Notes: generated from the letters alone by a model not told the origin. DNA of 64,000 nt from Candidatus Gastranaerophilales bacterium (GCA_944323695.1 CALUTI010000003.1:124001-188000); one strand, 5' to 3'. Counted from the first letter of the stretch, positions 27,093 to 37,205 are shown. Numbers and translations are program-made.

Positions 27093-28109
27093 ATGAGAAA
27101 ACCAAATATTGCAATTTTAGGCGCTACAGGTGTTGTAGGCAGAGAGATTTTAAAAATTATGGATGAGCTTAATGTTCAATATAATGAACTTAAGCTTTTA
27201 TCCAGTGCCAAAAGTGCAGGGAAAGAACTTGAATTTCAAGGTAAAAAATACATAGTTGAAGAAGCCAAACCTGAATCTTTTGACGGAATTAATATAGTAA
27301 TAGCATCAGCAGGCGGTTCAACTTCCAAAAAGTTCGCACCGGAAATTGTAAAGCGCGGTGGAGTTTTGATTGATAATTCATCAGCTTTCAGAATGGAAGA
27401 GGATGTTCCTCTTGTCATTGCCGGAGTAAACGATGAGGATTTGAAAAAACACAAAGGTATTATTGCGAATCCGAATTGTTCAACGTCACAATTAATGCTT
27501 GTTTTAAAACCTTTGCACGACAAAGCCAAAATTAAACGATTGATTGTATCAACTTATCAATCAGTTTCCGGTGCAGGGCTTGCTGCAATAAATGAACTAA
27601 CTGCAGATACAAAGGCAAACCTTGCAGGTGAAAAGTTTGAAAATGTATGTTTCAAAAAACCGATTTCTTTCAACGTAATCCCGCAGATTGATGTATTTTG
27701 CGAAAACGGTTACACAAAAGAAGAAATGAAGGTTACAAATGAAACTAAAAAAATTCTTCACCTGTCAGCTGATACCCCGATTTCATGCACGGCTGTAAGA
27801 GTTCCTGTTTACAGAGGTCATAGCGAAGCGGTAGATATAGAGTTTGAAAATAAACTTACACCCGATGAAGCCAGAGGAATTCTCAAAAATTCTTTTGGAG
27901 TAAAAGTTATAGATAATCCTGATAATTTTGAATACCCGACAACTCGTGATGCAGAATTTGTTGATCCTGTGTTTGTAGGTCGTATAAGAAAAAATATTGC
28001 ATTTGAAAACGGTATAACTTTATGGTGTGTTGCAGATAATCTTAGAATTGGCGCAGCACTTAATACTGTCAGAATATGTCAAAAAATTACCGAAATGAAC
28101 TTATTCTAG
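27093..28109 (+). CDS. asd: aspartate-semialdehyde dehydrogenase
   Basis: Makes aspartate semialdehyde for lysine, threonine and methionine. Shown by GATGVVGREIL, catalytic Cys in NPNCSTSQL, and substrate-binding RVPVYRGHSEAV. Length 338 is normal. The SD AAAGGA precedes the ATG; TATAAT lies about 20 bp upstream, giving it its own short leader. Confidence 0.95.
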   Translation: MRKPNIAILGATGVVGREILKIMDELNVQYNELKLLSSAKSAGKELEFQGKKYIVEEAKPESFDGINIVIASAGGSTSKKFAPEIVKRGGVLIDNSSAFRMEEDVPLVIAGVNDEDLKKHKGIIANPNCSTSQLMLVLKPLHDKAKIKRLIVSTYQSVSGAGLAAINELTADTKANLAGEKFENVCFKKPISFNVIPQIDVFCENGYTKEEMKVTNETKKILHLSADTPISCTAVRVPVYRGHSEAVDIEFENKLTPDEARGILKNSFGVKVIDNPDNFEYPTTRDAEFVDPVFVGRIRKNIAFENGITLWCVADNLRIGAALNTVRICQKITEMNLF

Positions 28110-28156
28110 CAAATTTTTTTATTTTTGAATTTTAATATCTGCAAAGGAGAATTAAT

Positions 28157-28498
28157 ATGCCCAAAATAGGAGATTTGATTAGTAAACTCCAAATTAACGG
28201 AAAAACATTTGAAAAACCGGAATGGTGGTCAACAACACATAAACTTAAATGTCAAATCCGGAATGCTGAAAATTTTAAAGAAGCAATGCATGCCAGAACA
28301 ACATTTAGCGTAAACAGCGGTGTAGATATTCCTGCGGATTTATATATAAGAGAAATGCGAGACTCGCTTGATTCTCCCCGCTACAAAGAATTAGCACCGT
28401 GGAATCCTATATTTAATAAACCAAAAAATATTATTACATATCATAAAGTAAAAGTATCAGATAATGCAGAACAATTACAAACTGCATGGCAAGGCTGA
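28157..28498 (+). CDS. hypothetical protein
   Basis: 113 residues, soluble, with no recognised family. Tryptophans and aromatic residues near the start (KPEWWSTTHKLKC) and a polar C-terminus. A strong SD (AAAGGAG) supports it as a real gene. Confidence 0.65.
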   Translation: MPKIGDLISKLQINGKTFEKPEWWSTTHKLKCQIRNAENFKEAMHARTTFSVNSGVDIPADLYIREMRDSLDSPRYKELAPWNPIFNKPKNIITYHKVKVSDNAEQLQTAWQG

Positions 28499-28508
28499 AT
28501 ATTCAAGC

Positions 28509-29522
28509 TTAGGCTATTTTTCTGCTTCTAAATTTATCATTTAAAGTATTTATAACAATATCCGGTGTAAGGTATTCCATGCAATCGGATATTTTATTTT
28601 TGCAATATTTAGTGCTGCCTGATTGCAAACAACATGGTGAACATGAAAAATGACGTGACAAAACAATACACTTTTCACTTCTAGGCTTCCATCTGACAAG
28701 AGATGTAGGCCCATGAAGAAGAACAGACGGAATATCCAGTGCTGCAGCCATGTGTATAACACCTGAATCAATACCTATCACCATATCCATATTTTTGACA
28801 AGCGACATAGTTTCAGGTATAGAAAGTTTGCCGCACATATCAAGCGGAACGATATCCAGATCATCATTAATATTTGCGATTATATTATTGTAAGCTTTTA
28901 TATCTTTTTTCCCGCCGACAAAAAACACCTGCGCGTGTAAATCGTTTGATAAATATTTTATAAGCTCTACCCAATATTCATCAAGCCAATTTTTTTGCGG
29001 GAAACGGCTGAATGCCTGTATAAGAACTTTCTTATTCGGAATGCAAGAAACAATTTCCTGCGCCTTTGAATCATTAATCCTATCAAGCCAAACTTCTGTT
29101 TTGTCGTTTTTAACGGGAATACCCGAAATTCTTAACAAATCCAAATAACAATCAACTTCATGCCTGTCCTCATTATATGCAGATGTTAGTGTCAAAAACT
29201 TATTACGTCTTACATCAAATCCTATACGTTTTTTAACCCCCGCTAAAAAAGCAATTGTTGAAAAAAATTTGTCATTTTTTAAGAAATATACAGTATCATA
29301 TTTGCTGAACAAAGAAATATAAGCCCAAAAATTACGGAATTTACCGTCTATATTAAAAATTTTATTAATATAAGGGCAATTTCTCATGACGCCTTCTGCA
29401 ATTTCATCAACAAGAATATCTATTCTTGCATCCGGTAATGCGTGTCTCAATTCTCTATAAAAAGCACTTGCAAAAATGCTGTCGCCAATTGTTCCGTATC
29501 TTATAACCAATATTTTTTCCAT
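28509..29522 (-). CDS. glycosyltransferase family 9 (heptosyltransferase-like)
   Basis: Transfers a sugar, typically ADP-heptose, to the LPS core. The GT9 pattern is clear: VIRYGTIGDSIFASAFYREL at the N-terminus, and GIDSGVIHMAAALDIPSVLLHGPTS near residue 245. Length 337 is typical. Cysteine-rich C-terminal segment (CSPCCLQSGSTKYCKN). hldE and lipid A genes lie within 2 kb, consistent with envelope synthesis. Confidence 0.85.
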   Translation of the reverse strand: MEKILVIRYGTIGDSIFASAFYRELRHALPDARIDILVDEIAEGVMRNCPYINKIFNIDGKFRNFWAYISLFSKYDTVYFLKNDKFFSTIAFLAGVKKRIGFDVRRNKFLTLTSAYNEDRHEVDCYLDLLRISGIPVKNDKTEVWLDRINDSKAQEIVSCIPNKKVLIQAFSRFPQKNWLDEYWVELIKYLSNDLHAQVFFVGGKKDIKAYNNIIANINDDLDIVPLDMCGKLSIPETMSLVKNMDMVIGIDSGVIHMAAALDIPSVLLHGPTSLVRWKPRSEKCIVLSRHFSCSPCCLQSGSTKYCKNKISDCMEYLTPDIVINTLNDKFRSRKIA

Positions 29523-29613
29523 AATGCGTTAATCCTAACATTTATAATTTGTTTTTAATATTAACCACATGGCTACAATTGAATGTGATTATTTTGGATA
29601 ATTAATATTAAAA

Positions 29614-29653
29614 CATTATTACCTTTATTTAGGCATTATTACTCATATATAGG
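29614..29653. repeat. tandem 20-bp direct repeats upstream of an HTH gene
   Basis: CATTATTACCTTTATTTAGG (29614-29633) is followed directly by CATTATTACTCATATATAGG (29634-29653), 16 of 20 bases identical. They lie about 40-80 bp upstream of the -10 of the small HTH gene at 29705. Candidate operator for autoregulation. Confidence 0.55.
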
Positions 29654-29704
29654 TAATATAATAACAAAAGTTTATTTTACTGTCAACTAAACTATAATTA
29701 GGAA

Positions 29705-29911
29705 ATGAATGCCCGCGGTAAAATAAAATCCTTAATAGCATTAAGATGCCTGACAATAACAAAAGTTGCCCAGATGATGCGAGAAAAAACAGGCAAGCCT
29801 TATACATTCAAAAGCCTTACAGGCAAACTCCAAAGAGGTACATTGTCATTAGATGAGGCTTATTTAATAGCAGATATTCTGGGGTATAAACTTGAATTTA
29901 TAGAAAAATGA
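29705..29911 (+). CDS. small helix-turn-helix protein (XRE/phage repressor-like)
   Basis: 68 residues, almost wholly an HTH domain: KSLIALRCLTITKVAQMM (helices 1-2), GKPYTFKSLTGKLQRGTL (recognition region), LSLDEAYLIADILGYKLEFI. Probably binds DNA as a dimer. TATAAT ends exactly 6 nt before the ATG, so the mRNA is likely leaderless. The tandem repeats at 29614-29653 are a plausible binding site. Confidence 0.7.
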   Translation: MNARGKIKSLIALRCLTITKVAQMMREKTGKPYTFKSLTGKLQRGTLSLDEAYLIADILGYKLEFIEK

Positions 29912-29999
29912 TTTAGATTTCTCTTTTATTACTTTTTGTAAACAGGAAGCGACTTTTGAGGTTTTTTCTGGTAAAATAAAAAAGTCAAAAGGGTATTCT

Positions 30000-30467
30000 A
30001 TGGGACAGGTTTTGAGAAGAGAAAATATAGCTGAATTTGTCCGCAATCTTCAAAAAAGCGGAAAGACCGTTGTTGCAACAAACGGTTGCTTTGACATCCT
30101 CCATGTGGGACATGTCAGATATCTTCAAAAAACAAAATCCTTTGGAGATTATTTGATAGTTCTTTTAAATTCAGATAAATCAGTACGATCAATTAAAGGC
30201 GAAGGGCGTCCGATAAATAATGAAAATGACCGCGCAGAAATCTTAACAGCTTTAAGCTGCGTGGATTATGTGGTATTATTTGATGAGGATAGTCCGAGGG
30301 AGCTATTGGACGAGATCAAGCCAGATGTTTACACTAAAGGTGCTGATTACACCATGGATACGCTTCCGGAAGCGGATATTATGAAAAAAAACGGAACAAG
30401 GGTTGAATTTATAGACTTTGTTCCCGGGAAATCAACAACGAATACAATAAATAAAATAAAGGAGTAG
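30000..30467 (+). CDS. hldE: D-glycero-beta-D-manno-heptose 1-phosphate adenylyltransferase (HldE C-domain type)
   Basis: Activates heptose 1-phosphate to ADP-heptose for LPS core. Nucleotidyltransferase fold with NGCFDILHVGHVRYLQ and the KxxSTT-like motif GKSTTNTINKI. At 155 residues it is the stand-alone adenylyltransferase half (RfaE domain II); no kinase half is here. Starts a run into lpxD (3-nt gap), so it belongs to an LPS operon. Confidence 0.88.
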   Translation: MGQVLRRENIAEFVRNLQKSGKTVVATNGCFDILHVGHVRYLQKTKSFGDYLIVLLNSDKSVRSIKGEGRPINNENDRAEILTALSCVDYVVLFDEDSPRELLDEIKPDVYTKGADYTMDTLPEADIMKKNGTRVEFIDFVPGKSTTNTINKIKE

Positions 30468-30470
30468 GAT

Positions 30471-31565
30471 ATGAAGACTTTTTCGGTAGAAGAAATCACA
30501 CAAATAGTAAACGGTATGCTGACTAAAGCTCAAGATGTTGAAATTACTCACATTGCACCGCCTTTATTAGCGGATGAAAAAACTTTGGCACTTGCTCTTG
30601 GCGAAGATGAAATCGCAAATCTTGCAAAATCAAAAGCAAAAGCCGCACTTGTACCGCTGGGTGTACAAATTGACGGTTTGACAACTATTGAGGTTGAAAG
30701 ACCAAGACTTGCAATGATGAAATTGTTAAATCTTTTCTATGTACCGCCTTCAGTTAATAAAGACGTGCATCCGACAGCTGTTGTTGATCCTACTGCAAAA
30801 TTAGGTCAGAATGTTTCAATAGGCCCTAATGTTGTTGTTTGCGCAAATGCTGAAATTGGCGACAATTCTAAAATCCTTGCAAATTCCTATATCGGAAGCG
30901 GAGTGAAAATCGGTACAAACTGCTTCTTCCATCCCGGTGTAAATATCGGTGACAGAGTTAAAATCGGCAACGATGTAATCCTTCACCACGGTGTATCACT
31001 TGGTGCTGACGGTTTCAGTTTTGTAACGGAAAATCCGGATAACATTGAACAGGCAAGAAAAGAAGGAGAAATCAAAGAAGGCTCTCAAACAAAACACGTT
31101 ATCTTTAAAATTCCTTCAATCGGCTCAGTTGAAATCGGTAATAATGTAGAAATCGGTGCTAATACAACAATTGACAGAGGAACTATTGAAAATACAACAA
31201 TCGGCGACGATACCAAAATTGATGATCAGGTAATGATCGGACACAACTGTAAAATCGGAAAAGGCTGCCTTTTGATATCTCAAGTAGGTATTGCCGGAAG
31301 CTGCGTTATCGGTGACAGAGTAGTAATTGCAGGTCAAGCAGGTCTTGCAGACCATATCCAGATAGGTTCCGATACAATTATTGCCGCAAAAGCCGGTGTT
31401 ACAAAATCTTTTCCGGAACGTTCAATCGTTGTAGGTATTCCGGCTGTTCCGAGAAAAGAATTTATCAAACAGCTTAAAACAATGAAAGACGCTCAGGAAA
31501 TTATTGCAAAATTCAGAAAATATGAACCAATGCTCACAGCTTTTGAAGAGGCACACAACGAATAA
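30471..31565 (+). CDS. lpxD: UDP-3-O-(3-hydroxyacyl)glucosamine N-acyltransferase
   Basis: Third step of lipid A synthesis. An N-terminal uridine-binding domain (~1-100), then left-handed beta-helix hexapeptide repeats with the catalytic His in LHHGVSLGADGFSF, then a C-terminal helix. 364 residues, slightly longer than most. SD GGAG precedes the ATG. Overlaps lpxC by one base (TAATG). Confidence 0.93.
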   Translation: MKTFSVEEITQIVNGMLTKAQDVEITHIAPPLLADEKTLALALGEDEIANLAKSKAKAALVPLGVQIDGLTTIEVERPRLAMMKLLNLFYVPPSVNKDVHPTAVVDPTAKLGQNVSIGPNVVVCANAEIGDNSKILANSYIGSGVKIGTNCFFHPGVNIGDRVKIGNDVILHHGVSLGADGFSFVTENPDNIEQARKEGEIKEGSQTKHVIFKIPSIGSVEIGNNVEIGANTTIDRGTIENTTIGDDTKIDDQVMIGHNCKIGKGCLLISQVGIAGSCVIGDRVVIAGQAGLADHIQIGSDTIIAAKAGVTKSFPERSIVVGIPAVPRKEFIKQLKTMKDAQEIIAKFRKYEPMLTAFEEAHNE

Positions 31566-32374
31566 TGGGAACACTTAAAAAACAAGCAGAAATAACCGGA
31601 CACGGCTTAATGAAAAATAAGCCCTGCAAAGTAACCTTCTTCCCTTCAAATGAAGGTAAGATAAGATATTTTGTAAAGGGTGAAGAAGCCTTTACCGCCG
31701 ATATTGATAATTTAATTTCCACAGACCATTGCGTAACGCTCGGCAATAAAAAATCAAGGGTAATGCTTGAGGAGCATCTTTCTGCTGCAATGGCATTTTG
31801 CGGAATAGATTCCGTTGATATCTGCATGGATGAAAGTGAGGTTCCGGCACTGGACGGAAGCGCAAAAGGCTGGGTAGAGCTTTTTAAACAGACAGGTATT
31901 GAAAAGACAAAACCCAAATACTATACGGTTTCAGAACCGATTTATTACCTGAACGGCAAAACCAGTATGGTAATATTACCGGACAAAGACCTTTTTATTT
32001 CGTATGCCGTAAATTACGAGCACCCTGATTTAACAAGACGCTGGGTAAATTACAACCCAAAAAATCAGGAGGAAATTATTGAGGCCAGAACTTTTGGTTT
32101 TTATAAAGACTTAAAAAAATTCCAGATGTTCGGGTTTGCTCAAGGTGTAACGCAAGAAAATACTGTAGGATTGACAGATGACGGTTACACAACAACTTTA
32201 CGCTCTGAAAATGAACCTATAAAACACAAAATCCTTGATGTAATAGGCGATTTATACTTAACCGGTGTAAATCCGTTGAATTTAAGGGCACAAATTCTTG
32301 TAAAAGAAGCAGGACATGCAGTCCATTTAAAAGTTGCAAAAATTTTAAAAGACAAATTAATAGAGACTAAATAA
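31565..32374 (+). CDS. lpxC: UDP-3-O-acyl-N-acetylglucosamine deacetylase
   Basis: Zinc enzyme for the committed step of lipid A synthesis. Zinc ligands are visible: His in LEEHLSAAMAF and the HxxxD of IKHKILDVIGDL; also VPALDGSAKGW. 269 residues, a little shorter than the E. coli enzyme (305). Cotranscribed with lpxD and fabZ. Confidence 0.93.
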   Translation: MGTLKKQAEITGHGLMKNKPCKVTFFPSNEGKIRYFVKGEEAFTADIDNLISTDHCVTLGNKKSRVMLEEHLSAAMAFCGIDSVDICMDESEVPALDGSAKGWVELFKQTGIEKTKPKYYTVSEPIYYLNGKTSMVILPDKDLFISYAVNYEHPDLTRRWVNYNPKNQEEIIEARTFGFYKDLKKFQMFGFAQGVTQENTVGLTDDGYTTTLRSENEPIKHKILDVIGDLYLTGVNPLNLRAQILVKEAGHAVHLKVAKILKDKLIETK

Positions 32375-32385
32375 GGAGAAAATTT

Positions 32386-32826
32386 ATGACAGAAGAAGTT
32401 TTGAGTTTTGACATTATGCAAATCATGGAAATGATTCCGCACAGATATCCGTTTTTGCTCGTAGATAAAATCACCGAATGTGTTCCCGGTAAATACGCAA
32501 AAGGTTACAAAAATATGACAATGAATGAAGGATTTTTCCAGGGGCATTTCCCGGGTAATCCGATTATGCCGGGCGTTTTGCAGTTGGAAGCATTAGCACA
32601 ATGTTCAGCTCCGATTTTATTAAAAATGCCGGAATTCAACGGTAAACTTGCACTTTACGCAGGTGTTGAAAATGCCCGCTTCAAAAATATCGTAAGACCG
32701 GGTGATAAATTCGAAATGGAAATTGAATTATTGAAAATAAAAGGACCTATATGTAAAGCTCACGGTATCGGCAAAGTTGACGGTAAAATAGCAGTCGAAG
32801 CCGATATGATGTTTGCTTTAAAATAG
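32386..32826 (+). CDS. fabZ: 3-hydroxyacyl-ACP dehydratase FabZ
   Basis: Hot-dog fold dehydratase of fatty acid synthesis. Catalytic His in HRYPFLLVD, and catalytic Glu in FPGNPIMPGVLQLEALAQ. 146 residues, normal. SD AAGGAG. The lpxD-lpxC-fabZ order is a common lipid A arrangement; lpxA, usually next, is instead at 36365 on the other strand. Confidence 0.94.
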   Translation: MTEEVLSFDIMQIMEMIPHRYPFLLVDKITECVPGKYAKGYKNMTMNEGFFQGHFPGNPIMPGVLQLEALAQCSAPILLKMPEFNGKLALYAGVENARFKNIVRPGDKFEMEIELLKIKGPICKAHGIGKVDGKIAVEADMMFALK

Positions 32827-32832
32827 TTTTTT

Positions 32833-32864
32833 AAAGACTTCCTTGTTGGAAGTCTTTATTTTTG
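32833..32864 (+). terminator. terminator of the lpxD-lpxC-fabZ operon
   Basis: AAAGACTTCC-TTGTT-GGAAGTCTTT followed by ATTTTTG. Confidence 0.85.
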
Positions 32865-32907
32865 TAGTAAAATATAGGTGTGTACACTAATAAGAGGGAA
32901 GAAATTT

Positions 32908-34590
32908 ATGAAAACACTTTCACCATTACAAATCGAAAGATTAAAATACCAGCCGAAACTCCCTGCATGTCTTGCAATGGGAATAAACAGCCTTGAGCTG
33001 GTTGAAGGATCCTCTACTCAATCAGTAAGAGATCAGGAACAAATACAGAACTTATTTAAAAATACATACGGCAAACCTGTTGTAACTTTTAAAAATTCAA
33101 TTTCAATGACAACTTCCGAACAAAAAAATGTGGGCGTAATCCTTTCCGGCGGACAGGCTCCCGGAGGTCATAACGTAATCGCAGGTTTGTATGATGCTTT
33201 AAAACAGGCAAATTCTTCAAATAAATTATACGGATTTTTAGGCGGTCCTTCCGGAATTATTGACGGAAAATACATTGAATTTACCGATGAATTTATTGAC
33301 CAGTACAGAAATACAGGCGGTTTTGATATTATCGGTTCAGGCAGAACAAAGCTTGAAACAGAAGAACAATTCCAAAAATCACTTGAAGTTTGCAAAAAAT
33401 TAAATATTTCCGCTGTCGTAATAATCGGCGGTGATGATTCCAATACAAACGCAGCACTTTTAGCTGAATGGTTTGTAAAAAATAACGCTGGAATTCAGGT
33501 TATCGGCTGCCCGAAAACCATTGACGGCGACTTGAAAAACGATCAAATCGAAATTTCATTCGGTTTTGATACTGCAACAAAAACTTATGCAGAATTAATC
33601 GGAAACATTCAACGTGATGCAAATTCAGCTAAAAAATACTGGCACTTCATTAAAATTATGGGCAGAAGCGCTTCACACGTTGCATTGGAAGCTGCATTAC
33701 AAACCCAGCCTAATATCACTTTGATTTCAGAAGAAGTTGAAGAAAAGAAAATGTCTTTAGAACAAATAGTTAATTACATGACAGATATTATTGCAAAACG
33801 TGCTAACATTGGTAAAAACTTCGGTATTGCAATTATTCCGGAAGGCTTGATTGAATTTATACCGGAAATGAAATCTATGATTGCTAACTTAAATGATATT
33901 ATGGCATCATTGGAAAATGATCCGAATTTTGTAAACGCAACAACAATCAGAGAAAAATTCGATATAGTTGAAAACAGACTTGACCCTGATAATGCAAAAG
34001 TTTACAATTCACTTCCTGTATTAATCAAAGGTCAATTGTTAGCAGACAGAGACCCGCACGGCAATGTTCAGGTTTCAAAAATCGAAACTGAAAAATTATT
34101 GATTGAAATGATTTCAACAAGACTTGACGAATTGAGATCACAAGGTGATTATATCGGAAAATTCTCACCGCAGTCACACTTCTTCGGCTACGAAGGAAGA
34201 TGTGCATTCCCGTCAAACTTTGATGCTGATTATTGCTATTCATTAGGCTTTAACGCATTTGCATTAATCAACTTCGGTTTAACAGGATATCTTTCATCAG
34301 TAAGAAATCTTACAGCTCCTGCTGATGAATGGATAGCAGGCGGTATACCTTTAACAATGATGATGAACATGGAAAAACGTCACGGTGAAATGAAACCGGT
34401 TATCCAAAAAGCATTGGTAAAACTTGACGGACCGGTGTTCAAAGAATTGGAACAACACAGAGAAGACTGGGCAATGAACGACAGATATTTATTCCCCGGT
34501 GCTGTTCAATACTTCGGACCATCTTGCGTATGTGACGTTACAACCTGCACATTGCAGCTTGAACGCTCAAAATCATTGGTTAATGCGTAA
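32908..34590 (+). CDS. pfp: PPi-dependent phosphofructokinase (long form)
   Basis: Phosphorylates fructose 6-phosphate with pyrophosphate. The ATP/PPi site reads GGDDSNTNA, where the second Asp favours pyrophosphate over ATP, and the catalytic loop is [10 protein letters not shown]. 560 residues, matching the long plant/bacterial beta-type. Start at ATG 32908 behind AAGAGGGAAG; the upstream in-frame ATG at 32878 gives an unrelated ten-residue extension. A PPi enzyme fits an anaerobe saving ATP. A terminator follows. Confidence 0.9.
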   Translation: MKTLSPLQIERLKYQPKLPACLAMGINSLELVEGSSTQSVRDQEQIQNLFKNTYGKPVVTFKNSISMTTSEQKNVGVILSGGQAPGGHNVIAGLYDALKQANSSNKLYGFLGGPSGIIDGKYIEFTDEFIDQYRNTGGFDIIGSGRTKLETEEQFQKSLEVCKKLNISAVVIIGGDDSNTNAALLAEWFVKNNAGIQVIGCPKTIDGDLKNDQIEISFGFDTATKTYAELIGNIQRDANSAKKYWHFIKIMGRSASHVALEAALQTQPNITLISEEVEEKKMSLEQIVNYMTDIIAKRANIGKNFGIAIIPEGLIEFIPEMKSMIANLNDIMASLENDPNFVNATTIREKFDIVENRLDPDNAKVYNSLPVLIKGQLLADRDPHGNVQVSKIETEKLLIEMISTRLDELRSQGDYIGKFSPQSHFFGYEGRCAFPSNFDADYCYSLGFNAFALINFGLTGYLSSVRNLTAPADEWIAGGIPLTMMMNMEKRHGEMKPVIQKALVKLDGPVFKELEQHREDWAMNDRYLFPGAVQYFGPSCVCDVTTCTLQLERSKSLVNA

Positions 34591-34607
34591 GTCTTAACAT
34601 CAAACTA

Positions 34608-34638
34608 TAAAAGGAGGTTTAACGACCTCCTTTTTTGT
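34608..34638 (+). terminator. terminator after pfp
   Basis: AAAAGGAGGT-TTAACG-ACCTCCTTTTTTG; may also serve the convergent gene at 34644. Confidence 0.85.
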
Positions 34639-34643
34639 TGTAA

Positions 34644-34964
34644 TTATTTTTGCATAAGTTTTTCAATTTCTTGTTTCATTTTATATTCTTTGCCCATTTT
34701 TTTGAAGGCTTTTTCTTCGGGTGATTTAATTCTGAAGTTATTCAAGAACCAAACCTTCATCATTTTCAAACCATAAGCTGAAAACAACGGTGCCTTAATT
34801 TCAGGACCTTTAGCCTGTAAAGCCTCGTCAAAATGTTTGACGGCAATTTTGGCATACTCTTTTGAGGCATTTTTAAACCCCTTATAATTTCCGCTTACAG
34901 CAGAAAGCGCCTGATCATACTTGAGTGAAGTTAATTTTTCGATAATCGGTGATACTCTAACCAT
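34644..34964 (-). CDS. hypothetical basic helical protein
   Basis: 106 residues, Lys-rich (ends EKAFKKMGKEYKMKQEIEKLMQK), helical, with no signal peptide. The SD AAGGAG precedes the ATG. Not recognised. Confidence 0.65.
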   Translation of the reverse strand: MVRVSPIIEKLTSLKYDQALSAVSGNYKGFKNASKEYAKIAVKHFDEALQAKGPEIKAPLFSAYGLKMMKVWFLNNFRIKSPEEKAFKKMGKEYKMKQEIEKLMQK

Positions 34965-35101
34965 TTAATGTCTCCTTGGGAATAAAATATTAACATCGCA
35001 AATACATTTTGTCAATGTTACTTTATGTAAAAAATATTTAGAAATCCCGAAAGTTCTGCCGAAAAATGCCGACTTATAAAATATCACTAAGGAGCTAAAC
35101 T

Positions 35102-35269
35102 ATGGCAGAACCGATTAAACCGGTCACAAACGGAACAATAGGTAGTATTATACACAAACTTGATAAAAAACTTCCGGAAAATAATCCGAGTATTTTTATG
35201 AAGCCTCAAGATGCTGATGAAACGGCAATCCCCAAGGAATTTATCTTCAAACAGTTATATAACAGTTAA
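35102..35269 (+). CDS. small hypothetical protein (55 aa)
   Basis: ATG 35102 behind AAGGAG. The sequence begins MAEPIKPVTNGTIGSIIHKL and ends IPKEFIFKQLYNS. Polar, no membrane segment. The good SD and the stop sharing TTAA with the convergent aminopeptidase stop (35266) suggest a real gene. Function unknown. Confidence 0.55.
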   Translation: MAEPIKPVTNGTIGSIIHKLDKKLPENNPSIFMKPQDADETAIPKEFIFKQLYNS

Positions 35270-36372
35270 ATGATGAATTTTCCGTTTTCATAAATGAGGA
35301 TATCATCGGCAAAAATTTTGCCGCCGTTTTTCATGTTTTTGATTAAATCCCAGTGAAGTCCGGAAACATTTTTTCCGCCTGTTTCAGGATATGAAGCGCC
35401 AACAGCCATGTGGATTGCGCCGCCGATTTTTTCATCAAACAGAATATTCCCCGTAATCTCCTGAATCATATCATTTGTGCCGACTGCAATTTCGCCTATG
35501 CCGCGGGAGCCTTCATCCATATCAAGCATTGCATGTAAAAATTCTTCACCTTTGTCTGCGGCAGCTTTTACGACTTTTCCGTTTTCTATCCAAAGGTGAA
35601 CCCCATGGGCTTCATTACCTCTGTAATTTTGCTGATAATCAAAATAGATTTCGCCATTTATACCATCTTCAACGGGAGAGGTAAAAACTTCACCATCAGG
35701 ATAGTTGTTCAAACCCGAACAGCTAATCCATTTTCTGCCTTCAACATTAAAGGTTATATCTGTTTTTTCGCCAATTATGTGTAACTTTTTGACTTTATTC
35801 AAATAATCTGCCCATTTGGACTGCTTTTCGTCCAATTCTCTTAATTTTGCAACAGGATTTTCCAAATCCAGATAGCATGATTTGAATAAAAATTCAGAAT
35901 ATTCATCAAAAGACATGCCTGCTTCCTGCGCCAGAGCATGAGTCGGAACATCACAGATAACCCATTTGGCAGAACCTTCTGCAGAACGCTTCATCAAAAG
36001 TTCGGATAATGCTTTTGTAGCCTTACCGCGTCTTGCAAGTTTTTCCAGATTTACACGTTTCATGCTTTTGGTATTCAAAGGACTTCCTATAGAAATGAAT
36101 TTATCAACCCTCTCATATTCTAGTTTGGAAATAGGATCAACATAATCCAATTGCTCATCAGATGCGTATTTGATAAACAATTCCGCCATATCGCCAAGCC
36201 CTGTTCTAACTAATGGATGTCCGCCGCGTTCCAAAACACGCTTATAAACAGCTCTTACAAGTTCTTTTGCATAAACGCTTTCGGATCTGATTTCGACCAG
36301 ATCGCCCTTTTGTACGTCGACAGAATAATCAACAAGGACTTCTGCATATTTATCCCAAACGGTTTTATTCAT
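35266..36372 (-). CDS. M29-family aminopeptidase
   Basis: Thermophilic-type metallo-aminopeptidase (AmpS/PepS family). Metal-site region near the C-terminus: GEIAVGTNDMIQEITGNILFDEKIGG, then AIHMAVGASYPETGG and SGLHWDLI. 368 residues, normal. Start overlaps the end of lpxA by 8 nt, so it is cotranscribed with lpxA despite no known functional link. Confidence 0.88.
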   Translation of the reverse strand: MNKTVWDKYAEVLVDYSVDVQKGDLVEIRSESVYAKELVRAVYKRVLERGGHPLVRTGLGDMAELFIKYASDEQLDYVDPISKLEYERVDKFISIGSPLNTKSMKRVNLEKLARRGKATKALSELLMKRSAEGSAKWVICDVPTHALAQEAGMSFDEYSEFLFKSCYLDLENPVAKLRELDEKQSKWADYLNKVKKLHIIGEKTDITFNVEGRKWISCSGLNNYPDGEVFTSPVEDGINGEIYFDYQQNYRGNEAHGVHLWIENGKVVKAAADKGEEFLHAMLDMDEGSRGIGEIAVGTNDMIQEITGNILFDEKIGGAIHMAVGASYPETGGKNVSGLHWDLIKNMKNGGKIFADDILIYENGKFII

Positions 36373-37180
36373 CTTCGCCGCCTTCTAATGACTGATAGCC
36401 ATGTTTGTGGGATTTTAACAATACTCCGCGTTTTGAAGTTTGAATAAATTCAATCATTTTTTCGATATATTCGTTCATCGGAATTTCAGCTTTAATTTTT
36501 TCAATAGCCTGAGTTGTATTTAATTCTTCGGAAATAAGAAGTTTGAACGCTTCATTTGTTGCAGTTCTGATTTCTTGAGGAACTCCGCGGCGTTTCATAG
36601 CAATAACATTAAGCCCGCGCGGAACAGGAGGACGCCCTTCACCTTTTGAATACGGTAAAATATCCTGACGTGACGCAGAAAATCCTGAAATAATCGCCAT
36701 ATCACCAATTCTAATATTTTGGTGAAATACGCTCATACCGCCCACAAATGCACCAAATCCGACATGAACATGACCGCCTAAAGTTACAAGGTTAGCCAAA
36801 ATAACCTGATCTGCGAGAACACAGTTATGCGCAACATGTGAACCAACCATTAGCAAGCATTTGTTGCCTATTCTTGTGGTAAAATCACCGCAAGCAGCGC
36901 CTCTGTGGATTGTTACGTTTTCTTTTATGATAGTATCGTCGCCGATTACAACTTTTGTTTCTTCACCTTTATAACCCAAGTCCTGCGGCTCGGAACCTAT
37001 TGTTGCAAAAGGTGAAATCGTACATCTTTCGCCGATTTCAGCATGTTCAATATAAGCATTTGCAATAACTCTTGTTTTGCTGCCGATTTTTACATTTTCG
37101 CCAATAACTACATACGGTCCGATAATTGCATCTTCCGCAATCTGTGCTGACGGGTGAATAACTGCTGTCTTGTCTATCAT
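36365..37180 (-). CDS. lpxA: UDP-N-acetylglucosamine O-acyltransferase
   Basis: First step of lipid A synthesis. Hexapeptide-repeat beta-helix with catalytic His in VGSHVAHNCVL, and the trimer C-terminal helices. 271 residues, near the usual 262. SD GAGAGG. Separated from lpxD-lpxC-fabZ, which run on the opposite strand 4 kb away. Confidence 0.94.
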   Translation of the reverse strand: MIDKTAVIHPSAQIAEDAIIGPYVVIGENVKIGSKTRVIANAYIEHAEIGERCTISPFATIGSEPQDLGYKGEETKVVIGDDTIIKENVTIHRGAACGDFTTRIGNKCLLMVGSHVAHNCVLADQVILANLVTLGGHVHVGFGAFVGGMSVFHQNIRIGDMAIISGFSASRQDILPYSKGEGRPPVPRGLNVIAMKRRGVPQEIRTATNEAFKLLISEELNTTQAIEKIKAEIPMNEYIEKMIEFIQTSKRGVLLKSHKHGYQSLEGGEDE

Positions 37181-37205
37181 AATTACCTCTCTTCTGTACT
37201 AACCT

